Notes: generated by a model from the letters alone, not told the origin. A stretch of 64,000 bases of DNA from Mactromeris polynyma (GCA_032209605.1 JASFXZ010000092.1:62001-126000), one strand, 5' to 3'; positions 34,971 through 53,336 are shown, counted from the stretch's first letter. Made by a program: numbers and translations.

Positions 34971-35249
34971 CATATACTGAAAGGATAAATACACGCAGGG
35001 TAACAATATATGCAACAATTATTTAAATGCTTTGCCTAAAATTATGAAAACCGGTCAAACGACTATCTTGGTTACTGTGCACTCAAACCGGTGCCTAACG
35101 TTACATAACCGTGTAATGAACCTTGTCACATAGACCAAGTGATAAAAAGCAAAACACACGTGCAGATTAATGATGACAAGTTCGTCGATACTCTTGATGT
35201 ATACTCATCGCTTTCCACTATTTACATTGAATTTGAAGATCTTGCAATC

Positions 35250-36033
35250 ATGGTACGGCTGACGGAAGTTCAAAGGGTCAGGCTACTGCATTGCTAATGC
35301 AAGGTCAAAGGCAACAACAGGTTGCTATGCAGTTCGATGTGAATGTTTCCACCATATAACGTCTTGTCCGTCGTCTGAGAGAAACCGTAACGTCGCGACG
35401 TCAAGACAGGGCTATTCGTCTTGTCCACCTGCGTAATCGCCATATCATAATCGCCACATTCACCCCAAAACTGTAATGAATTGCGCGAGGTTGTTAAGCG
35501 AGCACGTCGTCCTAACGTTGGTCTACCTCTCACTTGTGCACGTCGCGCGCATCCTATGGATTGGTTGGCGGCACATGCTCCCAGACGATTTCCAATGATG
35601 CAATGGAGACGGGTCTTTTTCACACAAGAGTCCCGGTTCACTCTTTTTCGTCCGGACGGTCGAAGTCGTGTATACCGACGTCTTAGGGAACGCTTCGCCG
35701 CCCCTTGCAATCTTGAGAGGGATAGGTTTGGGGTGGCTCAGTTATGGTCTGTGGAGGGATATCTCACGGGGTAAAGTCACCGTTGATTGTGGTAGCCGGG
35801 ACTTTAACCGCCGTAAGATATAGGGTTGAAACCCTCCGCCCGGTTGTAGTTCCATTTGTGCAACAGCGTCACCAAATTTTCCAACATGATAATGCCCGTC
35901 CCATGTAGCCAGAGTTTGTCAAAACTTTCTCGCAAATCATAAAATTAACCTACTCGACTGGCCGCCGTACAGTCCAGATTTGTCCCCAATCGAACATATG
36001 TGGGACGTACTTGACAAGAGGATAAGGGAGGCG
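35250..36033 (+). pseudogene. Tc1/mariner transposase relic
   Basis: Translated pieces in shifting frames follow the order of a Tc1-type transposase. MVRLTEVQRVR is the start of the helix-turn-helix region. QWRRVFFTQESRFTLFRPDG then RVYRRLRERF covers the first catalytic Asp region. VKSPLIVVAGTLTAVRY and FQHDNARPM follow (second Asp). DWPPYSPDLSPIEHMWDVLD is the third acidic residue region (DD34E-type). At least two in-frame stops and several frame changes break it. No intact TIR pair was located. The 97-codon frame at 35481-35774 is a surviving piece. Confidence 0.85.
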
Positions 36034-36979
36034 TCTGAATACCCCCAAAAAAATCAAATGGTGTAAACGCTGATAAAAACAGCAAATATACATATAAATG
36101 AATGTAGAGATATTGGGCCCGATTTATCAACGTTCTTACGCACGAAATTTTCGTAAGATTTTCTTACGAAGTTCTTACGATCGCAAGAGCGTTTTATCAA
36201 TATGTTCGTACGCATGCAGTCGCTACGAATTCGTAAGTTTTTAACGAAAATGCTACGAATGGATATAGGCATTCGTAACGCTCGTAACAAAAATGATAAT
36301 AATTAATATTTCACATTAATCAACAACAGTTATGACATTTTTTTATCAATTCATCTATTTCATATCACATGAAATTGTCTGGTATTTCTGAAAAAATAAT
36401 GGAATATATTAATAAGTATATATTGTTATCTTATAAAGTATAAGATGATGCCATACGTACTAGCTGTTGCATTAGTCAATCACAGTTATACACAGTCACA
36501 GAGTAAAACTTCTGACACTCAAAAGGCAATTTGAAGATGGAACAAGAATAGAATGTAAGTTGAATAGTACATGGAATTTAAATGTATCGTTTACATAAAA
36601 GTACCGACTCAACTGTATCGTCCAACTTTTAAAAATAGAACATCATTATTTGATTATTGATAAGCCTAATTTTAAACTGTTCAGACATGAAATTTATGAA
36701 TATATATCAATGCAGTTTATTAGTCCTATTATGAACTCTTACAAATCATTAGAATTACAGTGGTTGTGACTTTAAGCAACACTTCATATTTTCCTTAATA
36801 ATAGTCTGCATCATTAATATCACCAGCTGAATGACATCCTCAATGACATTTGACTATGAAATAAAGTATTAAATCCTCAATAAATTATATCTTCAAGTTA
36901 AAACTCAAGAAAATAAAAGACTATTTAAGCAAGTTGTCATCCTTCTGAGCATAGAATACCACTCAATATACTAGATCTA

Positions 36980-37225
36980 TTTCTTAAGCTGTGTGGTGGA
37001 GTGTGACGAAACGGAAAGGCACCTTGCGAGAGTTGTGGGTCGAGCCCCACACTGGGTGCACATCCACCTGCATTTATATGAAGGTAGCAGAAGTGTAGTG
37101 ACGTAAGTGGGAGGAGAGTGGCGGTGTGGGGTGATACAGCCGACTGGTTAGTACAGTTGGTTGACCACCCTGCTGGTGTAGTGGGGAGTGTGGCTTCGAG
37201 CACCTCATCAAGCGACACCCCGCTA
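36980..37225 (+). repeat. tRNA-like SINE-type segment
   Basis: Two B-box-like words, GGGTCGAGCCCC (about 37040) and GGCTTCGAGCACC (about 37191), and an A-box-like CCGACTGGTTAGTAC (about 37140). Noticeably GC-richer than its surroundings. It may be one or two SINE pieces. Confidence 0.4.
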
Positions 37226-38307
37226 CAGTACTTTCATATTTCAGTTCGAACCTCTTATGACCAGCCCATATTGGGTAAACATTCGCATCTTAGTCATCAG
37301 ACCTGAAATAGCAAACCTGATCACCCACGATGTTTTAAAAAATAGGCTTCTAGCGGGTAGGCTTATCTGCCGACATATCTTAGTGAATACTGTTCAGTGT
37401 TCTGTTACGTTGTCCTAGTACTTTTAAGCAGCTGTCCACCGAAGTTTGCCCATGAATGTGCCTTGTCGCTTTAAAGTTTTTTTAAAAGAATGACAAGCAT
37501 TAAACTTCAAAATGTAAGGTGGCAGAACTTTTTTTATAGATGGCACAATGAAAGCTTGAAATGTTTTGATGAAGAAAACAATTGCATCTCTAAATATCGG
37601 TTAATATTATTAAAACTTCAACATATCGTGGTATTGTAGTGAAGGTATTGTGAAAGTAATAACAGTCTGGAAAAAGCTTCCTTCTGTTTGAAAAAAATGA
37701 ATATTTTTCCAAATGTTCAATAATTTTACAGTTTTATGTCACAACATTAAAATTTCATTTCAAATATAGAAAAAAGGTTCTATTTAGTTAATTATAAAGT
37801 CGACCTATATTACAAACTAAATCAATTTTATTCCATTGCAAACTTTTCAATCTATTTGTGAATGTATTTGCATTTTACTTGTTATAAGCTTTGAAATCAT
37901 TGTATCTGTTGTATAAATAATTTCCATTCAAACTAAACCTGACAAGGGATTCTTTTCAGTATTTTGAATAAGTTCGCTAGAAAATGTTTGCATAAACGCA
38001 GCACAATATAATGTCTGTATGCATTCTTTCTTTCCACTTCGCCGAGTCATAAGGAAATGTTAAATAAATAATGCAATCTTGAAATTCATTTTATTTCCCA
38101 AAGGAGTAGAGCCACGAAGGGTCAATATTGGCCTAATTTCAAAAAATCATGAAATTGTTCTAGTCAAATATGCAATACCTCCCAGTAATGGAAATATGTT
38201 ATTTAGTTATATATTTCGACTTGGTGTGTTTTCTTAGTGATTTTTTGTAACCTAGTGTATTACCATTTTTTTCTTAAAGTTGACGTCACGACATTTCACA
38301 TTATATG

Positions 38308-38473
38308 AGCAAAACTTCGCTTAAATACCGTCTCAATTATGATACCACCTCAAAGTTAAGAACACAATCTTTTTAATGTTTTGATCTTTATTCAACCTCA
38401 ATATTAAGACCACCTCAATAAGACCATTTTTTCTAGGGACACAATGATGGTCTTATTATTGATGTTTTTTCGT
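38308..38473. mobile_element. Pogo/Tigger-like MITE family M1 inside the 4.4 kb element
   Basis: GATACCACCTCAAAGTTAAG, TTGATCTTTATTCAACCTCA and GATGGTCTTATTATTGATG, all as in the other M1 copies. The left terminus is degraded. A later insertion into the larger element. Confidence 0.7.
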
Positions 38474-38603
38474 ATTATATTCTCAGTTTTCACAGTGATA
38501 AACATCAACATCATCATCAATATATATATGCCTAATAAGTGCAACACTTTCACAGTATTACTTTTTAACTAAAAATGGCTGAAGTGAGTTGTTTCATTTC
38601 ATT

Positions 38604-39333
38604 TTACTCTTCAAAAACACTGGCGTCAGTGTCTGAATCTGACTCAATTACAACAGGTATATCAGCAGCGTCATGTAAGCTCTCTCCCCAATCTCTAACA
38701 GCGTAGTTGTCACACTGAATATGTCTAGCATAACTGAGATACCACACAACTGCAGCTTTATGGGAGCAAAAGGCCCACAACTCTCGCCCCTGCTCTACAC
38801 TAACAGTACCATGCCAAAAATCAGTTGGACTGAACTTTATCCACATCAGGTATCTCTTTGAAGAGATATGGCGACTTTGTATGCTGACACGAATGATATC
38901 TGTTGACTCTCTCAGTATTTGCTTCACACAGTTACCAGCCATATGTTCTTGAATATAACTAGTGCTCATCCTAGTTGGTATACGACACATGTAAATGCGC
39001 GTAGTCTTCTGTAAGCTTTCGAAAACTGTCTGTCTGAAGGGTGTTAATTTCTATCCATGAAGATTTATTCTTCTTCTCAAGGTTATTTTCCTCTACAAAT
39101 AATTTCAAATAGATTATACTAGCTGCCATTGTATTCATCCTCTCTGCCATTTTTGCGTCTTCATCCCTATTAACAGGGGAGCTAAGTGGAGGCTTATACT
39201 TGTTGGAGACTGCACAGGCTATACGCACATAGTCTCCCACGTGTGGTAGTTTGGTTTGTTGGCAAAACATTTGTGAGGTATCTCCAACGTTTAAGCTATA
39301 AGAGACCAACATATTTGTGCGCGTGATATGCAA
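38604..39333 (-). pseudogene. Frameshifted DDE transposase C-terminus with SWIM zinc finger
   Basis: Two overlapping - strand frames together give the C-terminal part of an invertebrate transposon protein. The first (39333-38971) has LPHVGDYVRIACAVSNKYKP, a match to the end of the DDE nuclease fold, then acidic/Lys-rich sequence. The second (38990-38604) has SIQSRHISSKRYLMWIKFSP and CSHKAAVVWYLSYARH, the second half of a SWIM zinc finger. The missing CxC half (WYC-stop-C, then RAGARVVG) is present in another frame at 38768-38811. So at least two frameshifts and one stop separate the remains. The catalytic core upstream is not seen; it would lie beyond the R1 insertion at 39340. Confidence 0.75.
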
Positions 39334-39339
39334 AAATAT

Positions 39340-39436
39340 ACGCTGTGTTAAAGATGTATCTGGCTCATCTTAAGTCAAACATATTTGAATGGGCTTCATT
39401 CAGTGCTGTTGCTATAATGACTAAAACATCTTTAAT
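39340..39436 (-). repeat. Dispersed repeat R1, copy 4 (inverted)
   Basis: AAAGATGTATCTGGCTCATC, TTTGAATGGGCTTCATTCAG and AAAACATCTTTAATTCAT in the order of the inverted copy at 12300. Confidence 0.65.
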
Positions 39437-40211
39437 TCATAATTTTAGGCTCCTTTTATACAAGGAAGTTATGCAGTGCACCATACAAAATACATGCTGT
39501 GTTAAATGATGGTTGATATTCGAATCTTTGTATCGATCTGACCTCGAAATTACCATAAAATCACGACTAAAAATGACAATATTACCACCAGTTTCTGCAT
39601 TCTTTAAAATTATTGAAAGTCCTTTTTTTAAATGCTTGGTCGAAATCAGCCCCAAGAGATGGCCCGTAATGTCCCTAAATATGGTCCGAATTGTCTCTGA
39701 ACATGGTCCGAAGTGTCCCTGAATATGGTCCGAAGTGTCTGGTCCGTAATGTCCTTGGTCCAAAGAGTCCTGACACCCGCGAGACATTCTCGACAGCTCT
39801 CGGGTATTTCCGTACCAATTCGTTACTCGGATAACACCCTCTATGCTAGTGTTTGTAAGGCGGAGCACTATGTAGCAAAACTCAACATTTTGTGCGGTCA
39901 AGAAATAGTTCTCGTAAAACGGATTTATAATTTCAATAACTTCAATAAATTCACGTAAGAGGTGGATTATCGTTGTCATTTCTAGTTAAAAACTCATTTC
40001 AGTCTTCATATTATGGTGGCATATTACTTGATTGAGCGTTCGCGAATTGTTTCGTGTTAACCACTTAATTATTACGATAATTATCTAGCTATCTAGTTAA
40101 TATTCGTGTTACATTTTCGGTAAGATAAATATCATAAAACTAGAAACAGGCTTGAACGTGCCCAGAACTGCCACCTCTTACCTTTTTATGATGTTATCAT
40201 GTATTACACTA
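39437..40211. other. Inner part of the 4.4 kb element with a 24-bp degenerate repeat
   Basis: A 180-codon - strand frame (39979-39437) has no recognised domain. Its middle is made by tandem words of the type GGACCATATTCAGGGACA at about 39665-39770. It may be a remnant of the element's second protein or a chance frame over repeats. Confidence 0.35.
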
Positions 40212-40483
40212 GATTTAAGTGGCAACACGAATCTTATCTAGTTGGCCACTTATTATGTTACTTAATAAATCAAATTCGCGAATTTCACTTAAGATTCGTG
40301 TTACCACTTATTTATAAATGCAATTTTGGCTTCTAGAACATAACGTTCGGTTGCAAAATGCGTGCACAGTTTCTTAACTCGTGCGAGAGTTAGCCTTAAC
40401 CGAACGCACGGCTGATTTACTATGCGCACGAACATCTATATGGTTTATATGTCCGTGTTTGTACGTATTGATAAAACGGGCCC

Positions 40484-41159
40484 ATTATGAGGAAAACGTC
40501 GGCATTTCATAAACATCGTATTATTTATTACGTTTACGCTTTTATATGGAAAACTATTTATTGATTTTTCCAAAGAATTTCCATTGAAGTCCATTAATAT
40601 TGCATAACGTGTTGTTTGTTTCAGTTGGTATACATTAAAACCTGCTATACCTAAATGATTTAAGGTTTGGTTTTAAAACAGAAATGAGAAGAATGTCCAT
40701 TGTCTCGGTTTTAAGACCATGTTATTAATAGCTACGTACTATCATATCATACACAATTACATGTATATAATTACTTATTTCTGATAATATTCGATATAAT
40801 GAAATACCACTCAAACTTCGATACCAATCCTTTAAAATAATGTTTATCCAGATTGTACACTGATGAACACTCTGTCCTAGCCCCGCATTATACTACTTAG
40901 TTATCCCTCTTGTCCGACAGGCACCTTTATTGAAGATTAAGATCCATACGAGGTAAGAGAATTTGGGTTAAAAAGGTATGAAACAAAGTGGACTTTAACA
41001 AAAAAATTGAGTTTTCAATTGGCAAAAAGGGGCGTAATCCAAGCAAAACTAAGAATGTTATACTTTGATGAACGTTATACACATCTAGTGAAGATAACAA
41101 TGTGAGCAAAGTGAGGCTCTTTTTGTAATGGGGCTTTAAGTCACATAAACATCCCATAA
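40484..41159. other. Non-coding; contains dispersed repeat R5 copy 2
   Basis: 40808-40850 repeats the R5 sequence of 21533-21612. Nothing else recognised. Confidence 0.45.
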
Positions 41160-41345
41160 TCGTATAGTGACTATTCCAGCCATTAGGGTTGAGGAAGACC
41201 CCGAGATCGGGGTAGAACCACCCGACTTTCTAAAAGCCACCTGGACGGCTTCATCACTTACACTTCTGTTATACCGTGCGAGATTCAAACCTGCAGTGAT
41301 AAGGAGCAAAGGATATGCTTCAGTGACCTTAACCACTTGACAACC
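41160..41345 (-). mobile_element. tRNA-derived SINE
   Basis: The - strand reads GTTGTCAAGTGGTTAAGGTC (A-box region), GCAGGTTTGAATCTCG (B-box region), then a body containing GATGAAGCCGTCCAGGTGGC and GGTTCTACCCCGATCTCGGG. The head resembles a Ser/Leu-type tRNA but does not fold fully. Confidence 0.6.
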
Positions 41346-44300
41346 TGAAGGTTCTTGGTTTTATAAAATATAAGCTACTTGAACGTCAAGGATAACCAAG
41401 AAGGACAATCCAAAGGACAAAATTCAAGCAAAACATATGGCAGTTATTCCTCTTGTCCTACCGTGAAGATTAAGATGTCGATGTCTTGTAGATAACAATC
41501 ATAAAGCTTCACAAATGCCTAAGCGATTCTTAATTTCATTTTGGCATAGGTAAGTACAAAATATATTTCTATTATTGGTGAACGATTAATGTTTTGTGTA
41601 CAAAGGCATCAACAAATTGTGACAACAAAAAATCACAACAGAAATAACAACAACAAAATTCCTTTGAAGGTATGTTTAATGAGTAAGAAAATGTACATAA
41701 TATATTAGCAATAAATGGCAAGTCATATATACAACAGCAAATTATATAGAACCAGAAAGAGAGAAGTAAAAACCAACACAAAAATCTTCCAATTAAACAT
41801 AAAAGAAGAAAACCTGAACAAATATTATCCAATGAAGCATCACCATAGATACCTTCCTTGCATAAACACATTATAATTTCAAAGCTATGAAATATTAAGT
41901 GGATTGGTAAAATCTTGTAGACAGTCCATCAATTTCAGCTCTTTCAGTTTCAATATTGATCATTGAAATTTCAACTAAAACTCATAATTTTTTTCATCAT
42001 CATACCACTGATTTCGAGTAACGTTTGCAAAACCAAATTATTTTTTATGTTAAATACTGGTACCCCATACTGAATATACACATGTTACATCCTAGACACG
42101 ATAACATATCATGTCTGGTGGTTGATGTCTGAACTAACCATGGCATGAGACTGAAATATTTTCGAACTTTATTCCACATTGACAGTTAAATTATATATAA
42201 AAGGATAATGTGTCAACGTTACAGTATGACATTTTTACTACAAGGAAGCTGTAACAGTGTAGAAATGACAAACAATATCTGGTTCTCAATTTCCATGAAA
42301 TAATCACAAAGAAAACTCCATCCATACACAGGCACTCTCTACATACAATTCTCCATCACTCATTTCAATTAATATCTCAAAATAGAAATGAATAGAAAAA
42401 GCTAAATATCAGAGGAAGATAATGTCTGTAACCATAGTTACCAAACATAGAAAAGTCAGCTTGTTACAATCTATTACTATGGTTACAATAAAATCATACT
42501 CGCACTATAAACCAATCATACACAGGGATAAAAGCATATTTTACAGCCTACCTACCACAAAGTCACACTATACAAGCATTTAAGTTCATAATACACTAAG
42601 ATTTATATACAGAAATTACTTCATTGCTCAAATCTTCCTGGCCTGGTTTTCGTCAACTATTGTTCATTAGTTTACATACTCGTATAATCTTAAATTGTTA
42701 CAAAAAATTATTATTCAACTTACATACTCACTTGTTATTCGAATTGTGGAAACTGGACAAATGACGATCACTATTTATTCAATCCCCTGACCTATTTTAC
42801 ATACCCCAAATATGCGACCCCTTTAAGTAAAACAATGCAAGACCACCAAGACTGTAAGCTATATGTAACAATACTGCCAATAATATCACCACTACACCTA
42901 ACAGACCACTGTAACTGCGTACACTTTCTATATATAACTGTCAATTTCTGAGATAATGAGAAAAATATTCTGAATAGCATCCAAAAACTGTGAATAAATA
43001 AAACAAATCAATGTGAAAATAAATCGATACAAGTAATAACACAGTACAGGAAAATCAAGTCACCCATGCAAATCCCTGTACAAATGTCAGGTATGAGGTG
43101 TACCCTGTCAATGTTTTCCTGACAAGAACTGTAACTTCATACTTAGCTTTTTCATTACAATAAATTGCATAGATTCATAAAAAAGAGTAAGTTTTCTCTG
43201 GAATAAATACAATAATTCAAACAGGCTGCAATTCATTTGTTTATCTTTCATTGTTACAATATCAGTCAAGTTACGCTTCAAGTAAACGATTTAACCGAGG
43301 CACAGTATTCTGGAAACAAAACCTCTGGAAAAAGGCCATTGCTTACTGCTGTAACACACATTACACATGATATTAATCCCATCTCCAAATAAACTTGAAT
43401 ACCAATTACCAAAATATTTCATGTAAATGTCCGTACGAGCCTCTAGAATGTAACACTCTTGCAAAAACATTTGGCATTTATTGTAAGCTAATAATGTTTT
43501 GATGGAATTATATTATCAAATAATATGATAACTAATATAAGTTTTATCGTAGACACAAATATGACATGATTTCACATGTGCTGACTTAGATTCCTTAGTA
43601 ACCATGGAAACGAAAATCAAAAAAAAAAAATTCATGAACTAAGGAATGGTCTTTATGGGTTAACATAATATGTGTATACAATACGATGTTAAGCAGTCAA
43701 GTCAAACAGTACACAACAGATAAAGTAACATAACAAATCTAAACAGAAAATGAATACAAATACACAAGATATCTGAAATTTCAGCAATTTGTTCCAGAAA
43801 ATAATGCTTAAAGTAAGCAGACATCTCGAGTAGAAACTAAAAGAAAAGCCCAGTTTAAAAAAACATAGGAGAGCTATATCACTTTTTTTCATATTCATAC
43901 GATACTCAAGACATGCAGTTGTATGAGGGCAGCCATTCTTAGTAGCAACAGAAAATCAATAAAAGTAAGTCAGATGAGATGATACTTAGCATACAGATAC
44001 TTTTTATTTAATCATACGAATTTTCCAGTAAGAATCGTAATCACACTGATAACTGAACAAAGTTTTGTTCTGTTCAAATGCTAAAAAATGAATCTTTATT
44101 TATTTGAATGTTTATCATATAACGCAGATGTAAGCTTAATTCTCTCAAGTCAAATAATACAAATATATGTTTGATATAAAATTCAATAATTATTAAGTAC
44201 CTCCAACTTCAATCATGTGCGTGCATCTTGTGTAAGTGAAATAACATACTGAATAAATTTAAACAGAGTTGATAATGTATTATACCCAGTGAATAATCAG

Positions 44301-44904
44301 CCCCTTCTGCAACCTCCTCACAGTCCGTATCTCCCCTAGATGTACTTTAATCACTGCCTTAACAAATGTCCAATGATTATCGATATTTGAATCAAACGAC
44401 AGTCACAACTTAAAAACACAGTTGTTTATTTAAACTATGAAATACATTTTTCATTTAACCACAAAAACGAGCCTTATTTAAATATAACCATAACAGTGTC
44501 AATATTTAATACATAAAACAAAAAAAATTAAGTAACAAAACGCTGATAAAAATGTTGGTGTTGGTCGAGGTCCCTGTTATTTGTAATGGGAAACCCCCTG
44601 TGTAACAGATCCTAAGCCACGCCAGATCCGAAGTGGCAAATATCAAACTGAACAATACAAGACTCTGATAAAAATTTACTAAAATCAGACACTCAGACAT
44701 GTTATTTCAATTCTAACGCAAGCCATCAGTTAAAAAAACTGTTTGGCTATGCATTTATGATAGACATCAATATAATGCAAAGCTAAACTTTTTTTTAACC
44801 TTAGTTACTTTTAACCAAACAATGCAGACACATGTTGAAATCAGCTGAATACAGTAAAGCACATACTTGCAATTGTGTCAACAACTACTCATTTTTTATC
44901 AAAC
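41346..44904. other. Long non-coding stretch, possibly part of the Cdc42 3' side
   Basis: AT-rich, low in recognisable repeats, no domain-bearing frame. Cdc42 genes often have long 3' UTRs, and this stretch lies downstream of the distal terminal exon, but no evidence fixes the transcript end. Confidence 0.3.
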
Positions 44905-45165
44905 CAGGGCCTCATCTCTCAAAACATCTCAAATAGAAATCTCAGCTCAACAAGAGATTTTGCTCAAATCAGAGCCCGAGTTTGATACAAGCTCATTTTG
45001 AATCTCTTGAACATTTTCTGAGAAAAAACTCATCTCATCTTTTTTGTTTTGTAATACCTATTTTGAATCTGGTCCAAGATGAGATCAATCTCAACAATTT
45101 GAGATATTATTTGAGCTGAGATTTAGCTCAGATTGAGATGCATCAGGAGATCAGGGCAAGGTGAT
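44905..45165. mobile_element. GAGAT-rich palindromic MITE-like element
   Basis: The left side GGGCCTCATCTCTCAAAACA and the right side (inverted) GCCCTGATCTCCTGATGCAT are imperfect inverses. The interior is full of GAGAT/ATCTC words in both orientations. No coding frame. Confidence 0.5.
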
Positions 45166-45430
45166 AAAGAGCTACAATTCTCTTACCAGAGAAGACCATC
45201 TAAAAACACTGGATTGGAAAATTTTACCGCAGTCAGATTGTGATAAGATTGAAACAATTCCTATACTCCCATTATTGCATTTCAAATTTCATACAACTAT
45301 ACATGTACTTCAAGCAGCTTAGCATCGAGGACAAGAAATAGCAATAACTATCAGATAGCCAATTTTACAATGCAGTACAGAGCCAGAGGACATATATACC
45401 ACAGCTTGGACACCAGTCTCGAAACTTGTG

Positions 45431-45580
45431 CCTCTGATTAGTCAAATAGTCTTCATTTGACCAATGACAAGGATGCATTCCGAAACCTCTGATTGGTCAA
45501 AGCAGTCTTCATTTGACCAATGACAAGGATGCATTCCGAGACCTCTGATTGGTCAAAAAAAGGCTTCATTCTAAGAATGG
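45431..45580. repeat. 55-56 bp tandem repeat, about 2.6 units, with internal palindromes
   Basis: Units start CCTCTGATT at 45431, 45486 and 45542. The second pairs ATTGGTCAAA with TTTGACCAAT across a short loop, so each unit carries an inverted CCAAT pair. Confidence 0.75.
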
Positions 45581-46350
45581 TCACCAAACTGAGTTTTTTA
45601 ATCTTTGGCTCATGTAGATATATACATTTCCAATACATGTTCATGAATACATTTACAAATTAGGATCACATACAAAATGATGGAAATGCAATTCGGCCAT
45701 CTTTTTAACATATTTGTTTCCATGTTATCAAAACCCATCTGGTAGCTGTAGAAACATCAGAAATTATTCTTTTTTACCAAAAATGTTTAAACTGACATTG
45801 ATTATGCATATTTATTAAAAAGATTTTTAGCATTTAAATCAAAATAGAAATAATGCTACAAAATGGTAACTCATTTCTGATGGGTCGGGAGACAGGAAAC
45901 ACGTATATGTTTTAGATGGGCCTAATAACGACTACATTTCAATCATATAGGAGTAAATACATGAAAAATTAAATAATAACATACTATCGAAATAGCTAGG
46001 ACTTTAAACATACATTTTATAATAAGACACTAAACTGTTTTTCTTCTTTTTACGCAGTCTGTCTTTTGCCGACCGAATCGTATTAAACTAAATTTTACCA
46101 CTATGGTCAAAGCAATTAAATTAAACTATGCCAGCAGATATATTTGCAACAAAAGTTTTAAAAAATGCATCAGGCTGAACAACTCACAGTACACAACGTG
46201 GAGAAATTTTAAAGTAGAATTCACACAAATATACGCATCTTTGAGTCATGTCAGAGATAAAATAAGAATCAGTTTTCCTATAGTCTTTCTTTTTTGACAA
46301 GATGAAAAAAATTGCTTGTTTAGAAATTCTATCAGGAATAATCAAGCAAG

Positions 46351-46395
46351 TTTATTCGTAAAAAAAAATGAGAAACATATCTTTTTTTATTTATT
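46351..46395 (-). terminator. Candidate poly(A) signals for the Cdc42 distal isoform
   Basis: On the - strand, AATAAA-type hexamers lie at 46386-46395 (two overlapping) and 46351-46356, only 25-65 nt past the stop codon. They could end a very short 3' UTR; later sites are also possible. Confidence 0.3.
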
Positions 46396-46417
46396 ACTAA
46401 ACACGAAAGTGTCTGTA

Positions 46418-51779
<5,362 letters not shown>

Positions 51780-51812
51780 TTTGAAATCAGCCAAGTACTA
51801 TGCCTGAAACCC

Positions 51813-52689
51813 AAAAAAATACACTTAAATTAATTTATGAAAACAATTTTTTGTCAAATAGGCCCTGCCTTTACCAGACCAAGAAATAGATTCTTCTTTG
51901 TTTATTACAAATAGTTTACCAGACCAAATGCATTTTTTCAAGAAGTCACATTTGGCAAACTCTAATAAAACTTTAAAGTAATATTATGCTATTTTTTATC
52001 ATTTCTTTCTAAAAACAAATACAAAACATCATATTATAGTTAATACAATAATACACTAATAACATTTCTCCGTATTCGTCAAAAAATAAATTTGCATTAT
52101 CTTTAATTAGTTTAAATGTTTAGTCTTATTTTCTATAAAATATATGCTAAGTAAGCAAATGGCATGTTAATGCCTCCATACAGATATTATAACTTTTCTT
52201 ATAAGTTCTCCGGAACTACAAAACATGAGTCTGATACATAGGTAAGAAATGTGACAATGCAGTGTTGTAAAGTACATCTGTATGAAAGCAGTTATAAAAT
52301 AGACGCTCTAAATCATGAATCAAGCGCTTGGTGACACTGATCAAAATACGATGCGACCCTCCCTTGTCATATTGTTTATTCAGTTTCACATGTTTCATTT
52401 TAATTCAGATATATATGACAATTGGCAATATAATTGTTAATTGGCGACTTGGTTATAGGGATGACCCCCAGATTACAAGATAATTCGCAGAATATTGCTA
52501 TTAACAGCTTACGGATAATAACATAAATATTGACAAAATTTCAGCCACGGGAAAAATCTGCTGTGTTGAGTCCCAAACTCCCGCTTTTCAGGGTGCAATC
52601 TCCTGATTTGCCCTCTGTAAAGGTTCACATGCATGTATGCTACACTCCTCTCTCCCGGCATATGAGGTTCAACCACCATGGGCAATAAA
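51813..52689. other. Cdc42 upstream intron, no feature recognised
   Basis: Between the coding-start exon and the presumed non-coding first exon. The 60-codon frame at 52216-52398 shows no domain. Confidence 0.4.
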
Positions 52690-52800
52690 ACACCGCTGCC
52701 ATCATTACAGTAAATCAATGGGAAAAATGCTCTCAATGTGGGCTTCAACCCAAGACCCCCTAAACACTAGTACGGAGCTCTACAGAATGAACTAACCCCA
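52690..52800 (-). repeat. tRNA-like SINE head
   Basis: The - strand reads GGGGTTAGTTCATTCTGTAG (A-box region), then GGGTTGAAGCCC (B-box). No intact tRNA fold. Confidence 0.5.
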
Positions 52801-53336
52801 CACCACTACACTTCCATACATTTTTCAACAGAACACTATGTACCTTCATTAAAAGACTGTAAACATGAAAACTGGAGCTACCAGAGAACCAGTCACTAGC
52901 TCAGTAGTTAACAATTATTTTGATTAACTCTGAACAAATAAAGCCGTGTATTTTGTTAGTCAACTGAAAAACGAGCAAATGAAATGACTTCATAATGATC
53001 AAGTCGTGCTTATTTTTTCTCCATTTCAAACCTTTACAACTGACCAAGGGAAATCCAAGTATGATCATTAACACGTGATTTATATAGAACACAAAATGGT
53101 ACATAATTATTATTTCATCATGCAGCATTAATCATAGGAAATGTGAATATGGTAAACCGGAAGAGAAAGCCCGATCGCCACCGCCATTACTAATCGTTGG
53201 ACTCAGGAATGACTGATTTTCACGAGTTGTTCACCCTAAATTAATCACATGTAATCAAAAATTCACATCGCTAATAATCTTATCATTATCTTTGAGTTTA
53301 ATCAACAGGACAATTCACTTAATGAACAAAGCTTAC

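Larger units (their letters stand above)
36115..40483. mobile_element. 4.4 kb TIR element with a decayed DDE/SWIM transposase
   Basis: The left end GGGCCCGATTTATCAA and the right end (inverted) GGGCCCGTTTTATCAA differ at one base. ATT flanks both sides (36112-36114 and 40484-40486). The - strand holds transposase remains (38604-39333). Inside lie an M1 MITE (38308-38473), an R1 repeat (39340-39436), a SINE-like patch (36980-37225) and a 21-bp inverted repeat (40216-40236/40290-40310, one mismatch). The ends and the DDE type suggest the PIF/Harbinger-ISL2EU group, by inference. Confidence 0.72.

Noticed and set aside
39437..39979. 180-codon - strand protein
   Set aside because: Middle is built from a 24-bp degenerate repeat and no domain is visible; kept only as a note on the 4.4 kb element.
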